From: Paenibacillus sanguinis 2301083 = DSM 16941
GTDB lineage: Bacteria > Bacillota > Bacilli > Paenibacillales > Paenibacillaceae
Direction: 5' to 3'
DNA length: 64,000 nucleotides
Assembly (NCBI RefSeq): GCF_000374825.1
Contig: NZ_KB895377.1
Location: forward strand, 248,001-312,000
Part shown: positions 1 to 9,584 of the stretch, one piece after another
Layout: each line of letters starts with the position of its first letter
How positions within the stretch are numbered: position 1 is the first letter of the stretch
Notes under the pieces: generated by a model
The model's database searches: none
What the model was told of the DNA's origin: nothing
Seen by the model: only the letters and a program-made list of their open reading frames with translations
Made by a program: the position numbers and the translations under genes

Positions 1-2
1 CT

Positions 3-542
3 ATCGTAGCCACGGTCATTATATGGCGGCTGGTATTTAATGCAGAGTTCGGAATATTGAATGCTGCTCTCGGTATATTTGGTGCCGACAAGATTGATTG
101 GCTAGGCGGTGAGCATACCATCAAGCCGGTCATTATCTTGCTTCAGGTATGGATTTCCGGTAGTGGGGTGCTGATCTTCCTGGCTGCTTTGAAGAATGTC
201 CCCCGACACTTGTATGAAGCAGCGGAAATTGATGGAGCAAGCCAGGTTCGGCGATTCTTCTCCATTACGCTGCCGATGATCAGCTCATCCATTCTATTTG
301 TTGTCATTATTCAAACGATGTATAACTTCCAGATGTTCACGGAGGCGATGCTGCTATCGAAGGGCGGACCCAACTATGCTTCCTATACCTTTGTTTATAA
401 CATCTATAAATCGGCCTTTACCGATTTGAAATTCAGTATGGCCATGGCTCAATCAATCTTCCTGTTTGTACTCATTGCCCTGGTGACCACAACGCTTATG
501 AAATTATCCAATCGGTATGTTTATAATGAATCCGGAAATTAG
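3..542 (+). CDS. ABC sugar transporter permease, MalF type (5' end outside window)
   Basis: Inner-membrane permease of a CUT1-type carbohydrate importer. The frame is open from the first bases, so the N-terminal half is off the window. The visible part has hydrophobic segments and the cytoplasmic EAA loop (EAAEIDGASQVRRFF, coded near 215-260) that docks the ATPase. It is followed after 11 bp by a second permease and then a solute-binding lipoprotein, the usual importer operon without its own ATPase (such systems share an MsmX-type ATPase; inference). The sugar cannot be named from sequence, though the neighbouring genes suggest an oligosaccharide. Confidence 0.9.
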   Translation: MVATVIIWRLVFNAEFGILNAALGIFGADKIDWLGGEHTIKPVIILLQVWISGSGVLIFLAALKNVPRHLYEAAEIDGASQVRRFFSITLPMISSSILFVVIIQTMYNFQMFTEAMLLSKGGPNYASYTFVYNIYKSAFTDLKFSMAMAQSIFLFVLIALVTTTLMKLSNRYVYNESGN

Positions 543-553
543 GGGGCACATCG

Positions 554-1396
554 ATGAGTGAAGGACGCAAAAGCAGGCTTTCTATGACGATAACCAAATA
601 CTTCTTGCTGACAGTGACATTGCTGTTGTTTGTTGGCCCGTTGGTGTGGCTGCTTTCTACGATGATGAAGACCAAGGCGGAGACCTACAAGGTCCCTCCG
701 GCTATACTTCCCGAGCAGCTGACATTTGAGGCCTTTGAACGATTATTCGCCGTACAGCCGTTGATGTGGCGCTGGATTCAAAACTCTTTCAGCATCTCCA
801 TCATTGTCGTGATTGGCGTTGTTCTCTCCAGTTCGATCGTTGCTTATGGGTTTGCCAGGTTCAAGACCAAGTACAAAGACAAGCTGTTTTCGGTTGTACT
901 CATCACTTTGATGATTCCGCCATCTATTATGATGATCCCATCCTATGTTTTGTACACGAAGCTTGGGTGGATCGACACCTGGCTGCCTCTGACCGTTCCA
1001 GCCTGGCTTGGAAGCGCATACTACATCTTCTTATTTCGTCAATTTTTCATGAGCATTCCTATGGAGCTGGACGAGGCGACTTATCTCGATGGCGGCAATC
1101 GCTGGACAGTCTATACCAGGGTCATCATGCCGTTGTCGAAGCCGATTATTATCACTACCGTTATTTTATCCTTCGTTAATTCCTGGCTTGATTTTCTGGG
1201 GCCCTTCCTGTACCTCAAGGACAATTTGAAGTTTACGCTCAGCGTTGGACTACAGTTGCTTATCGGACAGACCAGTCAGGATTTCCCGGCACTGGCGGCC
1301 GGAGCCTTCATCAGTATCATCCCGATCGGCCTGCTCTACTTCTTCGGTCAACGTTACATTGTTGAGGGGGTGGTGCTGACAGGAACCAAGGGATAA
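554..1396 (+). CDS. ABC sugar transporter permease, MalG type
   Basis: Second membrane subunit of the CUT1 importer, 280 aa, about six transmembrane segments. The first lies at about residues 15-37. The EAA loop is near residue 171 (ELDEATYLDGGNRW), slightly degenerate as is common in MalG-type subunits. The SD is AGGGGGCA 8 bp before ATG 554. It starts 11 bp after the MalF-type gene and is followed by the binding protein after 57 bp, so all three are probably cotranscribed. Confidence 0.92.
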   Translation: MSEGRKSRLSMTITKYFLLTVTLLLFVGPLVWLLSTMMKTKAETYKVPPAILPEQLTFEAFERLFAVQPLMWRWIQNSFSISIIVVIGVVLSSSIVAYGFARFKTKYKDKLFSVVLITLMIPPSIMMIPSYVLYTKLGWIDTWLPLTVPAWLGSAYYIFLFRQFFMSIPMELDEATYLDGGNRWTVYTRVIMPLSKPIIITTVILSFVNSWLDFLGPFLYLKDNLKFTLSVGLQLLIGQTSQDFPALAAGAFISIIPIGLLYFFGQRYIVEGVVLTGTKG

Positions 1397-1453
1397 CTCG
1401 GCTAAATCGTTGGTATTTTGTTGTTTCCATACTATCCATAGGGGGAATTTTGC

Positions 1454-2806
1454 ATGAAAACAAAGCGCAAATGGCTATTGGGGAGTTTGAGCCTGCTCTT
1501 GACTTTGGTTCTTAGTCTAACGGGCTGTTCCCAAGCAACAAATCAACCTGCGGCAGAGCCGAATAATTCCGCCGGAACGGGCGCTACTGCGGCTGAACCT
1601 GTAAGCATTACTTATTCCCAGTGGGGAACCGCCGAGGAATTGCAACGGGTGCAAGAACTGCTGGATCAATTTATGGAGGCCAATCCGGACATTAAGGTCA
1701 AGCTGGAAGGCAAGGATTGGGGCAGTTATTGGGACGGTCTGACAGCCAATGCGGCTGGCGGCACCCTTCCTGATGTGTTCAAGACAAGCTACGCGTACAT
1801 CGAAAAATATGCTGAACTGGGCATCTATAAGGAGCTGGACACCTTACTTGCAGACGGCGGATTCAATTTGGAAAACATCGATGGCAGTTTGCTTAGCCTG
1901 CATCAATATCAAGATAAACAGGTATCATTGCCAATAGACGGGAATGTCATTGTCTGGTATTACAATAAGGGCCTGTTCAATGATGCCGAACGGAATCCTA
2001 AAAATGCACCTGTACCCTCTCTGGAACCCACTTGGGATGAAATCATCGAGATTGCTACGAAAATGACGATTGATAAAAACGGCAAGAGTGCGGACGAAGA
2101 AGGCTTTGATGCCAAAAATATCGTCCAATGGGGAATGTCCATTTCTCCAGGCTCTTCTATGGACTGGTTCCTTGAACCGGAGCTATGGTCAAATGGAGCT
2201 AAATTAATGAATGATGATGGTTCGCTGGCTCTGGATACTCCGGAGGCCAAGGAAGTCATGGAATTGTTCATCAATGTGACCAAGAACAAGAAGATCAACA
2301 CGACTCCGGCTCAGATTGAGGGACTTGGGGGCCAGGTTAACCTGAGCATTACGACAGGCAAGGTAGCCATGAACCCGGGCGGCAACTGGAATACGACGAA
2401 CTATCAAGAGGCGGGTATCGATTATGGCATGACTTATTTGCCTAAATTCAAAACCACTCAAACTGTCGTTCAGCCAGCAGGGGTAGCGATCAGTGCCAAT
2501 ACGAAGCATGAAGCAGCCGCCTATAAGCTGCTCTCTTGGTTGGCTGGTCCGGAAGGGCAAATTGCTTTGGCCAAACAAGGGTACTCCTTGCCAGCCAATA
2601 AAGAGGCGGCAGATACTTATGTAGAAACAGCAGGGGAAGCGAACCAAATTTTCCTGGATGCGCAGAAGTTTGGCATTATCTCGCCATTTACGGTGAAGAA
2701 AACGGATCTAGTATGGACCTATGGGGAGCAAATGTTGAAGCTCCCGCTGTCTGGCGAAGGGGATCTGGATGCTGCCATTTCGGAGCTGGCGACGCAAATA
2801 CAGTAA
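1454..2806 (+). CDS. Extracellular solute-binding lipoprotein of sugar ABC importer
   Basis: Family 1 solute-binding protein, 450 aa, expected to be anchored outside the membrane and to deliver sugar to the two upstream permeases. The N-terminus is a lipoprotein signal peptide with lipobox LTGC and Cys25 as the lipidated residue. A short Asn/Ala/Pro/Gly-rich linker follows, then the bilobal binding domain from about residue 48. SD AGGGGGAA precedes ATG 1454. The stop codon lies inside the left arm of a long inverted repeat (2805-2978), which probably also ends the transcript. Confidence 0.92.
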   Translation: MKTKRKWLLGSLSLLLTLVLSLTGCSQATNQPAAEPNNSAGTGATAAEPVSITYSQWGTAEELQRVQELLDQFMEANPDIKVKLEGKDWGSYWDGLTANAAGGTLPDVFKTSYAYIEKYAELGIYKELDTLLADGGFNLENIDGSLLSLHQYQDKQVSLPIDGNVIVWYYNKGLFNDAERNPKNAPVPSLEPTWDEIIEIATKMTIDKNGKSADEEGFDAKNIVQWGMSISPGSSMDWFLEPELWSNGAKLMNDDGSLALDTPEAKEVMELFINVTKNKKINTTPAQIEGLGGQVNLSITTGKVAMNPGGNWNTTNYQEAGIDYGMTYLPKFKTTQTVVQPAGVAISANTKHEAAAYKLLSWLAGPEGQIALAKQGYSLPANKEAADTYVETAGEANQIFLDAQKFGIISPFTVKKTDLVWTYGEQMLKLPLSGEGDLDAAISELATQIQ

Positions 2807-2978
2807 AAGTGTGGTGAACAATAAGGGCCTACGGCCGATATGGGCTTACACTCGCTGTTAAACCCGGATTTTTGGAATTAATTAAACCTGACAAGGTTAA
2901 AATTCGGGTTTAAAGGCGACCGCTTCGCTGCTTCAGCTCCATATCGGCCTGTCGGCAAAAATTGTTCACCACACTTTT
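2805..2978. repeat. MITE-like hairpin repeat, family 1 (copy 1)
   Basis: The ends are a perfect 18-bp inverted repeat: AAAAGTGTGGTGAACAAT at 2805-2822 and its complement at 2961-2978. Nested inside are GGCCGATATGG (2833-2843) with its complement (2939-2949), and AAACCCG near 2860 with CGGGTTT near 2905. The whole unit can fold into one long hairpin. A shorter diverged copy is at 19018-19111. There is no coding capacity. It could be a nonautonomous element that also acts as a terminator for the sugar operon. Confidence 0.75.
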
Positions 2979-3565
2979 AAACGTCATCAACAGTAAAATA
3001 CAGAAAAACCACCAAGCCATGTCGGAAGGGGAAGCCCCAGATATGGCCTGTTCTTTGCCCAGGCAATCTTGACATATGATGATAAGAAATGTAGAATAAA
3101 TTTGCCGCAATTTTTCTCTTTTTTTGAGTTATATTATATATGTGTTCTATATTATAAAATTGAAGTTGAGCAATGGGATAAGCAGATTGTGCAAGCGATA
3201 ATGAAATTCCGCAGAAGCGATAGGAAAGCCAGATTAGCAGAGGAAAGGGAAGAAAGCAGAGGACACCTGACTTCAGGGGCCTCAGGGTTCATCCTAACTC
3301 AACCCAACTTAACGGGAAAAGGTCCTGTTAAATGATTTCATATAGCAGAAATAGGTTGTTTATATGGATTTTGTCCTGCTAATTGTCATAAATTGATCGT
3401 TTTGGCGGAAAAACCTTTAAATTAACATGAGAATTTCCCGCTAAACCTCTGATTTGGTGAAAATACGCTGAATTAGCGTGAGGAATTCCCATTAGAGGGA
3501 CATTCAGCTGGGTTCAGCTATATAGATATTATTGCGACGGGATTGCAGAGAGGAATAGAACAAAG
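2979..3565. other. Long intergenic region before LacI regulator
   Basis: No convincing gene is seen. An 88-codon open frame at 3069-3335 has no good ribosome binding site and an unconvincing composition. The stretch from about 3400 to 3520 has short repeated motifs around AATTCCCGCTAA and GAATTAGCGTGAGGAATTCCC, which resemble dispersed intergenic repeats. No clear promoter could be assigned for the regulator. Confidence 0.5.
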
Positions 3566-4585
3566 ATGGCGACATTAAAAGATATTGCCGAGCAAGTAGG
3601 AGTGTCAATCTCAACGGTATCACGAGTCATGAAGAATGATAGCAACCGCTCCGTCAGCGAAGAGACACGGCGCAAAATTTGGGAAACCGCCGAGCAAATT
3701 GGTTATAATACGCAGCGAGCCAACAAAGCCAAAAAGCAGGCGCTCAAGCTGAGCTACCGGGTAGGCTGTATCGTGGCGATGCCTCAAAATAAGTACAATA
3801 ATCCGTATTTCTCCATTATTCTGGAGGGAATCGAGAAGGAGCTTACCGCATCCGGGATGAGACTGGAGTTCGTGCACAGTCTGGAGAAGCAAGGCGATCT
3901 CCAGCAATTGCAGGCGCTGGTGAAGGAGCATCGTCCGGATGGTGTGCTAATCGTCGAGCGTATTGAATACGAGGCCTACAAGTGGCTTCGGGAGAACGTA
4001 GGCGTCATTGTTGGCATCGACCTGGCGGATAAGGAAATTCCGACGGTTCGTTATGACCGGGCATCCGCAGCGAAGGAAGCGGTCCAGTATCTGATTTCCC
4101 AAGGACACCGGCAAATTGCTTATATCGGTGGTGCGGAGCTGGGCGGGGACTTCCGAAAAGAAAGACGTTATCTGGGTTACCAAAGCGCAATGCAAGAGGC
4201 CGGACTGACGATCAACGACGATTGGGTTATCGATGTGAAGTGGGATGTGGCGTTAAGCTACGAACTGACCAAGCAAGCCTTCGAGAGCCACGGGAACTGG
4301 CCGACGGCGATCTTCTCGGCAAGTGATATGATGGCGATTGCTGCCATGCGGGCGGCGACGGAACGCGGGCTTAAGATTCCTGAGGACATTGCCTTCTTTG
4401 GAGTGGATAATATTGAAATCTCCGAGTTTACTTCGCCTCCATTGTCTACTATCCATGTTCCCAAGCTGGAAATGGGCATGTTCGCGGTCAAGATGCTGCT
4501 CGATTATTTAGAGAATCGCTATGCTATTCCGGTCAAGCTGATGATCCCCTACAAATTAATGCTTCGTCACTCCTCGGGCAGTTAA
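3566..4585 (+). CDS. LacI/GalR family transcriptional regulator
   Basis: DNA-binding repressor, 339 aa. The N-terminal helix-turn-helix is typical (TLKDIAEQVGVSISTVSRVM, residues 3-22), followed by the hinge and a periplasmic-binding-protein-like effector domain (about 62-335) with a late-domain signature near DIAFFGVDNIEISEFTSPPL. It probably controls the upstream sugar importer in response to the imported sugar (inference from position). A strong terminator follows immediately. Confidence 0.92.
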   Translation: MATLKDIAEQVGVSISTVSRVMKNDSNRSVSEETRRKIWETAEQIGYNTQRANKAKKQALKLSYRVGCIVAMPQNKYNNPYFSIILEGIEKELTASGMRLEFVHSLEKQGDLQQLQALVKEHRPDGVLIVERIEYEAYKWLRENVGVIVGIDLADKEIPTVRYDRASAAKEAVQYLISQGHRQIAYIGGAELGGDFRKERRYLGYQSAMQEAGLTINDDWVIDVKWDVALSYELTKQAFESHGNWPTAIFSASDMMAIAAMRAATERGLKIPEDIAFFGVDNIEISEFTSPPLSTIHVPKLEMGMFAVKMLLDYLENRYAIPVKLMIPYKLMLRHSSGS

Positions 4586-4612
4586 TAAGCTGCCTGGAGG
4601 AGTTTTTTGTTT
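4573..4612 (+). terminator. Rho-independent terminator after LacI regulator
   Basis: Stem CTCCTCGGGCAG with CTGCCTGGAGGAG around loop TTAATAAG, followed by TTTTTTGTTTT. The 5' arm overlaps the last codons of the regulator gene. Confidence 0.85.
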
Positions 4613-4721
4613 TATAGTAGCAATGGGAAAAGTATTTTCGGACTTTGCTTATTTTGTAGTCTTTATTATTTTTCAATACCATTTATAATTGTATGATTAA
4701 CATTAAGGATAGAGGTTACCT

Positions 4722-5336
4722 ATGGAATTTAATGAAAAATTGCAGCAGCTAAGAAAAGAAAAATCAATGACACAAGAACAGCTTGCTGAAGAATTGTTTG
4801 TGTCCAGAACAGCTATATCAAAATGGGAAACTGGCAAGGGATATCCAAACATTGATTCGCTTAAAGGCATATCAAAGCTTTTTTCTATATCTATTGATGA
4901 CTTGTTGTCGGGGGAAGAATTGATTTCTCTGGCCGTAGATGAAAACCGCACAAATATAAAAAAGATTTTTAGCCTGATATATGGTGTACTGGATTTGATG
5001 GCTCTTGCCTTCTTATTTCTTCCACTCTTTGTGCAGCCTGATGGCGAAGTTATTCGAGCAGTAAACTTATTTGTATTTAGCGACGGTTCCTCTATTACCC
5101 GTATAATATACTTTACCTTACCTATCTCAATGGCCGTACTTGGCATTGTTGAATTAGCTATACAATATTTCAATAATGAAAAATGGCTGAATGCCAGCAA
5201 AGTTATATCTATACTTTTGCAATCTTTCGCCATACTTGTATTCATCAATACGCAGCAGCCTTATGCCACATCATTAGTTTTTATGTTCTTTATGCTGAAG
5301 GTAGTCCTTTTAATACAGGGGAATCGCATTAAATAA
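4722..5336 (+). CDS. XRE-family HTH regulator with C-terminal membrane domain
   Basis: 204 aa. Residues about 5-60 form a Cro/C1-type helix-turn-helix (LRKEKSMTQEQLAEELFVSRTAISKWE is split here only for reference to the motif MTQEQLAEELFVSRTAISKW). Residues about 85-200 form about four hydrophobic segments, so this is a membrane-bound regulator, a type common in Firmicutes that often senses envelope stress or peptides. SD AGAGG lies upstream of ATG 4722. It is monocistronic, ends in its own terminator, and its target is unknown. Confidence 0.85.
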   Translation: MEFNEKLQQLRKEKSMTQEQLAEELFVSRTAISKWETGKGYPNIDSLKGISKLFSISIDDLLSGEELISLAVDENRTNIKKIFSLIYGVLDLMALAFLFLPLFVQPDGEVIRAVNLFVFSDGSSITRIIYFTLPISMAVLGIVELAIQYFNNEKWLNASKVISILLQSFAILVFINTQQPYATSLVFMFFMLKVVLLIQGNRIK

Positions 5337-5356
5337 ATGACATAAAGTCTTGTACA

Positions 5357-5393
5357 AAGCCCTTTGACACGAAAAGTGTCAGAGGGCTTTTTT
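5357..5393 (+). terminator. Rho-independent terminator after XRE regulator
   Basis: AGCCCTTTGACAC pairs with GTGTCAGAGGGCT around a GAAAA loop, followed by TTTTTT. Confidence 0.88.
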
Positions 5394-5497
5394 GCCGTTG
5401 TGACGATTAGTTTCTGGAATGTCTCTATGCTTGATCGCACGATAAGGATGTGGCTAGCGCACAGGAACGCAAAATACAGAAAAGGAAGAATGCTATT

Positions 5498-6166
5498 ATG
5501 AAAAAAGGAAAACACTTTATTTTTGCTGGAACATTACTCTTGCTATTTGTTTTACTCACAGTGGGAGCTTTAACAATTAATGTTAGCCCCATCGGGCCAG
5601 AGAAATCCGTTGTTGCATTTTCTACCCTAAATAGCTCCATGCTCCAACTAGTTGGAGAAAATAGAGGAAACTTAGTTTGGTATCGTATCACAGATTGGCT
5701 TGGTGTTGTAGCTATCCTTGTTGCGTTAGGTTTTGCAATATTGGGATTTGTACAGCTATTCAAAAGAAAAAGTATCAAAAGTGTGGACAGCGATATTCTT
5801 GTGCTTGGGGTGTTTTATTTTGTCGTGATGGCTTCGTATATTTTTTTTGAAATCTTCATTGTTAATTATAGACCCATTCTTTTAGGTAGTGCATTAGAAG
5901 CATCCTATCCATCTTCCCATACGATGATTGTGCTATGTATCATGGCTACCGCAATTATGCAGTTCCATATACGGATTAAAAATAAACCCATAAGAATAAC
6001 AGCAGAGGTCATATCTGCTGCTGTAATTGCAGTAACGGTGATTGGGCGTTTCATTTCCGGGGTGCATTGGTTCACTGATATTATAGGCGGCTTGTTATTA
6101 GGCTCTGCGTTTATTATGTTTTATTATGCAACGGTTAAGCAACTATCAACAAACGAGCAACGCTAA
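5498..6166 (+). CDS. PAP2-family membrane phosphatase
   Basis: 222 aa multi-pass membrane phosphatase of the type 2 phosphatidic acid phosphatase superfamily, probably acting on lipid phosphates at the outer membrane face. Motif YPSSHT matches the family PSGH motif, and [15 protein letters not shown] matches the SRxxxxxHxxxD motif with catalytic His and Asp. ATG 5498 is chosen because AAGGAAG lies 9 bp upstream and a signal-anchor segment follows at once. An in-frame ATG at 5450 has no such site. The substrate is uncertain: PgpB-, BcrC- or YodM-like roles are all possible. Confidence 0.85.
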   Translation: MKKGKHFIFAGTLLLLFVLLTVGALTINVSPIGPEKSVVAFSTLNSSMLQLVGENRGNLVWYRITDWLGVVAILVALGFAILGFVQLFKRKSIKSVDSDILVLGVFYFVVMASYIFFEIFIVNYRPILLGSALEASYPSSHTMIVLCIMATAIMQFHIRIKNKPIRITAEVISAAVIAVTVIGRFISGVHWFTDIIGGLLLGSAFIMFYYATVKQLSTNEQR

Positions 6167-6219
6167 ATTTTGCCGATTGCTATTGAGCTACCCCTAAACG
6201 AGCTATAAAATTTGCGACA

Positions 6220-6274
6220 GCGCCAACAGTATGCATGTGGAGGCTGCATTCCTGCATGGGTTCAAGCTTGGCGC
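6220..6274. other. Hairpin with 7-bp perfect stem in intergenic region
   Basis: GCGCCAA at 6220-6226 pairs with TTGGCGC at 6268-6274. A second inner pairing (ATGCATG with CTGCAT) extends it. No T-run follows. It lies between convergent genes. Confidence 0.45.
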
Positions 6275-6344
6275 AAACCTGCTTATCGAAGTAATGAATA
6301 GTCGGGATAAGATGATGTAAAGTGATTAAGTGAATTGTGCCTAT

Positions 6345-6434
6345 GAAAAGCGAATGTAGCAGTATCCTTCAAACCATCTAGTTGCAGTTGGATAACGTTG
6401 AAGGCAAGGGCTGCTTGTTCGCTTTTCTTTTTTC
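6345..6434. terminator. Long stem-loop, probable terminator for the PAP2 gene
   Basis: GAAAAGCGAA (6345-6354) pairs with TTCGCTTTTC (6418-6427). Inner pairings are AGCAG with CTGCT and CCTTCAA with TTGAAGG, and a T-rich run follows on the plus strand. It sits between the convergent PAP2 and leucine-rich-repeat genes and may serve both. Confidence 0.65.
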
Positions 6435-6454
6435 TCATCTAAAACACAGGTTAG

Positions 6455-8317
6455 TTAATACACATGAACATCTTCGCTTAACACCGATGCATTTCTTACC
6501 GGGTTGCCTGTCAGATAAAGCTTTTTCAAATTAGACAACTGGATCAGCGGCTGCAAGTCGGTTATGGCATTGTTCTCCAGATGAAGCTCCTCTATTTGTT
6601 GCCAGCCCTCCATAAAGGCCAGCGACTGCATGACACTATCCTGCATGGAGAAGGAGCGTAGCGAAGTCAACCCGGCAAAGTAGGGCAATACTTTGTCTAC
6701 CTCGTTGATATATTCACCATCGACTCGAAAAGAAGGCTTAGTCAGCCGCAGCTGCTCCAGCGTCGAATTTGCAATGGGATTTTTTTCATCCAGAGTGAAT
6801 ACACATTCGTTGCAATCCAGTGTAGTGACCTGTTGTAATGCAAACAACTCATCTACTCCTTCTGCAAAAAACATATCATGCAGCACAAGTGTATGCATGT
6901 TCTTCAATTGATTCAGCGCTGGAATATCCACAAGAGGATAGGCCTCGCTAATCGTCAAATGCTCCAGCTTAGGGAAGGACCGGAGTAACGACAAAGGCAT
7001 TTTCTTGTCGCTGGCATTTACGGTTAACGAGAGTAGAGCAGGGGCATCCAGTTGTGCGACAAAGGCAATCGGAAGCTCTGCCTTGGTTAAATGCGTCAGT
7101 TGCAGTTCTGCGGCCTTGCCATAATACCCTTGTAAAGAAAGTTCCTTCAGCGAGGGCAGAGTATTCAGGACATCCACTTGATCCAGTTGATGTACGGAGG
7201 ACAAGTAGACCCGGGTCAGGGACTTCTTGTCGCGTAATGCCTCCAGACTGGAAATATCGCTGTTTGTTAACTCTAATAGCTGCAAAGCGGGCATGTTGGC
7301 CACAAAATCCAGCGTTTTCAAATTGGAGTCAAAGCGAAGGCGCAGTTCTTCCAGTGCGGTCAGCCCATACAAGGCATTGAAGTCAGTCGCCTCACTATAT
7401 TCGATAGCTAAAGACTTTAAATCTGTCATGGCGCCAATCCAGTTGAGATTATCCAGCCCTGTGACGGTCAAGCTGTCCAAGGGCAGTTGACCAAGCAAAT
7501 GAAAGTCTGTTACTGATTCATCCACATAAGTCAGATTTAGTGAGTGCAGGTTCTTAAAATCAAGTAATAGCGCAAGTTCAGCATTGCTGCGTATTTGTGT
7601 CGTGAGTGATTGCACGCGCGATTTGTCCCCCAAATAGGCTGCGGCCTGCTGGAAAGACTCATTAAAGCTCCCGCCAAAGCTCTTTAGATGTTGCAAATGA
7701 GCTAAACTAAGCGATTCAGATTTGTTAATTTCATAGGTATTATTCAACTCAAGCGACGTAAGACCAATAAATGCTTCAAAATCCTTTTGCTCGATACGCT
7801 GAGTATTTAACTGTTTGTCTTGCATCACATAGACCTGCGGGGCGCTGCTTCCATTGGTTGATGGGTCCTGCAGGCTGTATGTAAAATGCCACTGATTATC
7901 GATATATTGCACCGAAAGAGAGCTTATGCGGGCCAGGTCCTCGGTGGTGGGCTGTGCCTTCCCCTTGTCCAGAATTTGCTGCACAAAGGAGAGAAGCACT
8001 TGGCTCTCCGGTATTGTGCGCACCGCAGTCACCCGCACCTCTTCCTGTCTGACCGAGGTAGCGCTATTAAAAAAAATATAAGCCAAGAATCCAGCCATTA
8101 TAACCAGAACCAGGACTGCAATCCATTTTGTATTTAGTGTAGACCGCACCTTAGCGGGCGTTGTCCCGTAATAATTGTTAATAGTCTGGTCCACATGGTA
8201 CACATGATTCTTCTTCATGATTAGCTCTGTATTACAGAAGGGACATTGGAACATATCGTCATTTTTCTGATTGATTTGGCCCCCGCAATTTGGACATTTT
8301 AACTGGATAAGACCCAT
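6455..8317 (-). CDS. Zinc-ribbon membrane protein with large leucine-rich-repeat domain
   Basis: 620 aa. Residues 8-28 form a zinc ribbon (CPNC and CPFC pairs, Cys8/11/25/28). One transmembrane segment is at about 65-83. From about residue 165 to the end there is a degenerate leucine-rich-repeat array with recurrent LxxLxLxxN/S-type units, ending LQPLIQLSNLKKLYLTGNPV. The expected topology is a cytosolic ribbon and an outer-face repeat domain that could bind a protein or wall ligand. It is monocistronic, and no known named homologue is recognised. Confidence 0.8.
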   Translation of the reverse strand: MGLIQLKCPNCGGQINQKNDDMFQCPFCNTELIMKKNHVYHVDQTINNYYGTTPAKVRSTLNTKWIAVLVLVIMAGFLAYIFFNSATSVRQEEVRVTAVRTIPESQVLLSFVQQILDKGKAQPTTEDLARISSLSVQYIDNQWHFTYSLQDPSTNGSSAPQVYVMQDKQLNTQRIEQKDFEAFIGLTSLELNNTYEINKSESLSLAHLQHLKSFGGSFNESFQQAAAYLGDKSRVQSLTTQIRSNAELALLLDFKNLHSLNLTYVDESVTDFHLLGQLPLDSLTVTGLDNLNWIGAMTDLKSLAIEYSEATDFNALYGLTALEELRLRFDSNLKTLDFVANMPALQLLELTNSDISSLEALRDKKSLTRVYLSSVHQLDQVDVLNTLPSLKELSLQGYYGKAAELQLTHLTKAELPIAFVAQLDAPALLSLTVNASDKKMPLSLLRSFPKLEHLTISEAYPLVDIPALNQLKNMHTLVLHDMFFAEGVDELFALQQVTTLDCNECVFTLDEKNPIANSTLEQLRLTKPSFRVDGEYINEVDKVLPYFAGLTSLRSFSMQDSVMQSLAFMEGWQQIEELHLENNAITDLQPLIQLSNLKKLYLTGNPVRNASVLSEDVHVY

Positions 8318-8494
8318 GCTCCACTCTCCTCACACCTGTTTACTCTTTTTATAGAGGTAATTCAAAAAAATGATTTTTAAACACGCACTTATACCGGTTG
8401 TATTCTGCTAATTAAATTGTACGAAGTGTGACAAAAATGGTTGCACCACAAGCAGCCTCTGCTGCTGAAAATAAGCCGATAGTCGCAGTGCTTT

Positions 8495-9400
8495 CTACAA
8501 AATACTGGACAGCTTGCGGTAAGCGCGGGGGGATATGCCCTCGTTGGCCCGGAATAGTCGGCTGAAATGATGAATATCCGGGTAGCCCACCCGGGCGCCC
8601 ACTTCCTCGATGGTCCACTCCGTATCCCGAAGCAGCCTGCACGCCTCGCGATGCCGAATCCCCCTGACGAATTCTCCAGGAGGAACGCCTACCACCTGCC
8701 GAAACAGCTTCGCGGCATGATCAATACTCATTTGCAATTCGGCAGCGATCCGCCGGTTGGACCAATCCTCGGCCGGAGCTGCGTCAATCCGCTGCGTCAG
8801 CCGCTCGATTCGCTCGCCATGCTCTGATACACCGGCGATTCGCCGGGTCATTTGTGAGCGCAGCAGGCGAGCGAGTATTTCCAGCATCAACCCTTTGCAC
8901 ACCAACTCATAACCCAGATCTCGCCTGGAGAATTCATGAATAAGCTGCACCATAAATTGTACGCACTCCAGGGACGGGGTATAAAGCGGATCGGTGGAGA
9001 AGGCAGGACCTCCCCCGAGGTTTGGCTCAGCAGCCAGCTTGTCCCAGACCAATTCATCCTCTCCCACAATCAAATCTTCTTCTCTGCGAATCATCAACTC
9101 GCCAAAAAAATCAAAATGGATGCCCAGCAGTTTGGTTTTTGGCCCAGCCACGATTTTGTTCTGGTGATATCTCCCGGGGGACAGGAAGATAAGTTGTCCC
9201 GCAGACAGCACATAACGTTGCTCAGGCATGGTTGTTACCAGTTCTCCTTGGGCCACATAAAGGAGTTCAAAATCATAGAGCCTTCTCACCGGGAACTGGC
9301 AAGGGGGCAGGGTCTGGAATTGGGCGTAATGGATGCCTGGCGACCAGGCCGTGAAGGGGGCGTCTAGCGTCTTGACGGCGGATGCGTACTCCTCGTTCAT
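8495..9400 (-). CDS. AraC-family transcriptional regulator
   Basis: 301 aa. The N-terminal cupin-like effector domain (about 20-110) contains an LSPGRYHQNK-type strand. The C-terminal pair of helix-turn-helix motifs (about 200-295) ends with the family signature EVGARVGYPDIHHFSRLFRA. It is transcribed away from the CBM9-like gene at 9585 across about 185 bp, so it probably activates the 9585-12407 sugar cluster in response to a sugar ligand (inference). The reverse-strand start is preceded by AGGAGG. Confidence 0.9.
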   Translation of the reverse strand: MNEEYASAVKTLDAPFTAWSPGIHYAQFQTLPPCQFPVRRLYDFELLYVAQGELVTTMPEQRYVLSAGQLIFLSPGRYHQNKIVAGPKTKLLGIHFDFFGELMIRREEDLIVGEDELVWDKLAAEPNLGGGPAFSTDPLYTPSLECVQFMVQLIHEFSRRDLGYELVCKGLMLEILARLLRSQMTRRIAGVSEHGERIERLTQRIDAAPAEDWSNRRIAAELQMSIDHAAKLFRQVVGVPPGEFVRGIRHREACRLLRDTEWTIEEVGARVGYPDIHHFSRLFRANEGISPRAYRKLSSIL

Positions 9401-9584
9401 CAGGTGGTTCCTCCTTATGCTGCACTTATCCTAATCCCATTTTATATTATCACGGAATAATACAAAAATTATCTTTTTGCACTAAATAATTATTTTCACA
9501 AAATCAATATAATTAAGGATATATAAAAAGAATATCAATTTAAATATCTGAGGTAAATTAAAAACGGAAAAATACAAATAGGAG

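Noticed and set aside
3069..3335. 88-codon open frame upstream of the LacI gene
   Set aside because: No ribosome binding site and no recognisable domain; surrounded by repeats.
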